A stretch of 64,000 nt of DNA from contig CM046297.1 of the NCBI GenBank assembly GCA_025267735.1, positions 36,544,011 through 36,608,010 on the forward strand, given 5' to 3'. The notes beneath the pieces are model-generated. The model was given only the letters and a program-made list of their open reading frames with translations. It searched no databases and was not told where the DNA came from. Below, in pieces: positions 61,636 to 64,000 of the stretch. This stretch comes from Mactra quadrangularis (lineage: Eukaryota; Mollusca; Bivalvia; Venerida; Mactridae). A program made the position numbers and the translations under genes. Numbering within the stretch: the stretch's first letter is position 1; each line of letters begins with the position of its first letter.

Positions 61636-64000
61636 GTAATTCTTGCCTGCGTTTTACATGTAATAAATCCCCTTGATCTTTCCTCCTTAAACACACCCTC
61701 CGAGGAAAGGTTAAGGGATTACCGAATGTGTGTTTTAAGGACCATATCTATATTGCATTTTTTCCATTAGCACATGGTATATTATAGTTGAGTAGAATGT
61801 CAATTTTTCTCTTGCTATAAAGGTGTCTACCTGATATTAGCAAGACCCAATATTCCATTGGCACGATACTCCAAGGATGTGATATTCTGAAGATTTAATA
61901 TTCAAAAGTCTTGCTTTACCTAATGATGAAACATCCGATATTCTGAATCAAATATAAAAGACTGTTATTTCGAAGGCAATGCATTGCTATGTAAAATAGG
62001 CCATCGATATTAACAGCCTTTGGAAGAATATGGCGTTTAAACTGCCAAGCTATCGGAATTAGTATCTTTGGGATATCAGACCACAAGAGTATTTGTCCAA
62101 TGTACTTTGATTATAGGCCTTTGGAACATAGGGGCTGAGATATATTAGGCAGTCACTGCTATATGATAATTAGCATGAGATTTCCATAGCTTAGCTTAAT
62201 GTTTGCTTTCTTTTTGCCCTATAAAATTATAGCCGCACATGTGACAGACCTTTTATCATTTACCACTAAGCGTTTTCCCGATAATATCAAACAGTACACC
62301 ACGAATTACTTTTATTCGAACATTTTTATCACCATTTATTTCCTTTTCTGTTTGACATACTTGTTTTAACTAAATGTTTAAGGGGTGTATTTTTGAAGTT
62401 CTAAAAAATAAAATCGCATGTACATGCCGTTTCATACTCGATACGTCGAGGGTTGAATGCAAAATTACAGAGGCATATCTCTGTTTAAACATGTATTAAC
62501 ACAAACTCATACCAACGTGTCTTTTTCATCTTTTGAACTTTAAGCCATTTGGTAGACCATTCCTTTGTTTTGTCAAATTGTAAACATATAACAATACAAT
62601 ATGATATATATTTAAACAGTATTCGTTTTCATCTTTATTTGTTTAATTGGTAAAATTACTTTAAATTACCAAAATGCTCAGTTGAACAAAAATCACTTTC
62701 ATTCCGGTCGTTACAAAAAAGCATACAATATACCATCATGTCTTTCATTGCATTATTACAAAAATGTCTTTAAACAATACTTAAAGTATATCCTATTATT
62801 GAGTAGAATGTACCTTAATTTAGAATTCTAAATCCCTAACTTGCCCCTTATTGTGATTGTTACCTTAATGTTGTACGTGGTAATTCAACCCTTAAAACTT
62901 TTGACCTTTTCAAATATTTATTTTATTTAAATCCATATAGATATACATTCTTTGTAGTTATTTGATCATTTTGGAACACTGTTTATGAATCATTTCAATC
63001 ACCATGCTAGTGTAGAGATAACAACGATCTTCATATGGATGGCCAGAAAAATCAAATGTTCAAACTTGCTTTCAATATGATCGAAGCAACGGGTAACGAC
63101 TTTTTGTGTTAGAAAGTAGACGAGTGAATTGTGTAGAGGGAAATGGTATTATGCATATTTAGAAATGTAACGGTCGACGTAATCTTTATTTTGAGCACAG
63201 ACAGGGCTATCATATTAATGAAGCATATTGTACTGGCTGATTTGGTGGCCTCTTGATTGTGCCGTCTGGGAATATGTCCTCGAACATATTTATAATCTTT
63301 GTTTCATTTTAATTTTGTTTACATATTTACTAATTGACTTGAATGGTCGAGTATGGTATACAATAGCTCGATTACCACTTAGGTATTTGCTAGCTCATTT
63401 GTTTAGCTGCGTTAGCCAGCATTTTTAGCACAGGTTTTGCATTTTCATAAGAGTTTAGTCGGTGACTTGAAAACACGATAAGTACATTACGTACCAGTCC
63501 ACTATATTTGTCCAGTTAAATTGTAAGGGATGACCTAACACTATCATTATTTGATAACATCCAAGCTTTATCATGTATGCCGCAGTGAAACTGTTCATCG
63601 ATCTTACTTACATAATTGAGATGCTGATTCCTTGTACATTACTGGCATATTATAAAGTTTGACGAGAAAAATGAACACGGCTGAGCTTTTGTATTGCTCC
63701 TTGAGGGACAAACATTTCAGAACTGGTATCGTGTTTCTGTTTCAAACGCTGTAAACTCTTATGTAATGTGTTGTCCATGATCACAACGAGTTTTAGCTTG
63801 ACGTAGAAAGCTATCTTTATCGCATTGACATTGTATTAGGTATTTATAAAGCATTATTTTTATTTGCTCAGGAATGTATGTAATATAAATTCACATATGT
63901 ACCAGGTACAAGTTGTTATCATTGTCATATATTTAGGGAGAGGGATACGTTTCAATTCGTTTTTAAAAGTTAATGGTTATCACAATTCGATATTGTCAAT

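Larger units (their letters stand above)
60033..64000 (+). other. Downstream intron, little recognised
   Basis: Expected to be intron, possibly with further exons. It holds a family E SINE tail at 60116-60175 and a possible exon at 61573-61635. The remainder, including 61636-64000, shows no family motif that I recognise. Confidence 0.5.

Noticed and set aside
1..64000. A bacterial-style operon, phage or defence system
   Set aside because: The window has introns with GT-AG splicing, SINEs and low gene density; no prokaryotic gene cluster is present.

Overview
The window is eukaryotic, AT-rich DNA. One long split gene runs on the plus strand over roughly the right half, and the left half is crowded with short non-autonomous transposons. 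The tRNA-headed SINE families and abundant MITEs, together with a metazoan calcium-channel accessory subunit gene, fit an invertebrate. A mollusc, probably a bivalve, is my best guess from general look; I have no species-level evidence.

Positions 1-33080 contain no coding exon I can support. They hold SINEs of at least five families (called A to E here), hAT-like elements (945-1323 and 21395-21791 with perfect 8-bp target duplications, 25759-26113, and 29243-30273 with another element nested inside it), Mutator-like MITEs (17137-17497, 30574-30889, 31433-31726), a mariner-like MITE (2472-2875), a TTAA-site MITE (27471-27813), a hairpin MITE (20094-20336), a duplicated segment near 20-21.9 kb and an exact eight-copy 20-bp minisatellite (32421-32580). 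This stretch may be intergenic, or it may be the long 5' intron of the gene to its right.

Positions 33081-60032 carry 21 consecutive, phase-compatible exons of a voltage-gated calcium channel alpha2/delta subunit, closest by motif to the vertebrate alpha2delta-3/-4 class. They encode 688 complete codons: the VWA N-terminal domain, the VWA domain with its metal site, the Cache-like region and the start of the downstream alpha2 region. The signal-peptide exon or exons (5') and the rest of alpha2 plus the whole delta part (3') were not found. A possible further exon lies at 61573-61635.

The introns record a clear history. A tandem duplication copied the 3' half of the first visible exon (source about 33122-34393, copy about 34395-35465). 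Afterwards a 730-bp foldback element entered the left copy at a TTAA, and a different MITE entered the right copy, so each copy documents the empty site of the other. Other introns hold a 15-copy minisatellite (43530-44075), a Harbinger-like MITE with a TTA duplication (38727-39071) and several elements that end 50-155 bp upstream of splice acceptors. I found no new molecular system. The most useful observations are the paralogous empty sites, the imperfect metal site of the VWA domain, and a 4-nt tandem splice donor in which one choice gives an immediate stop.
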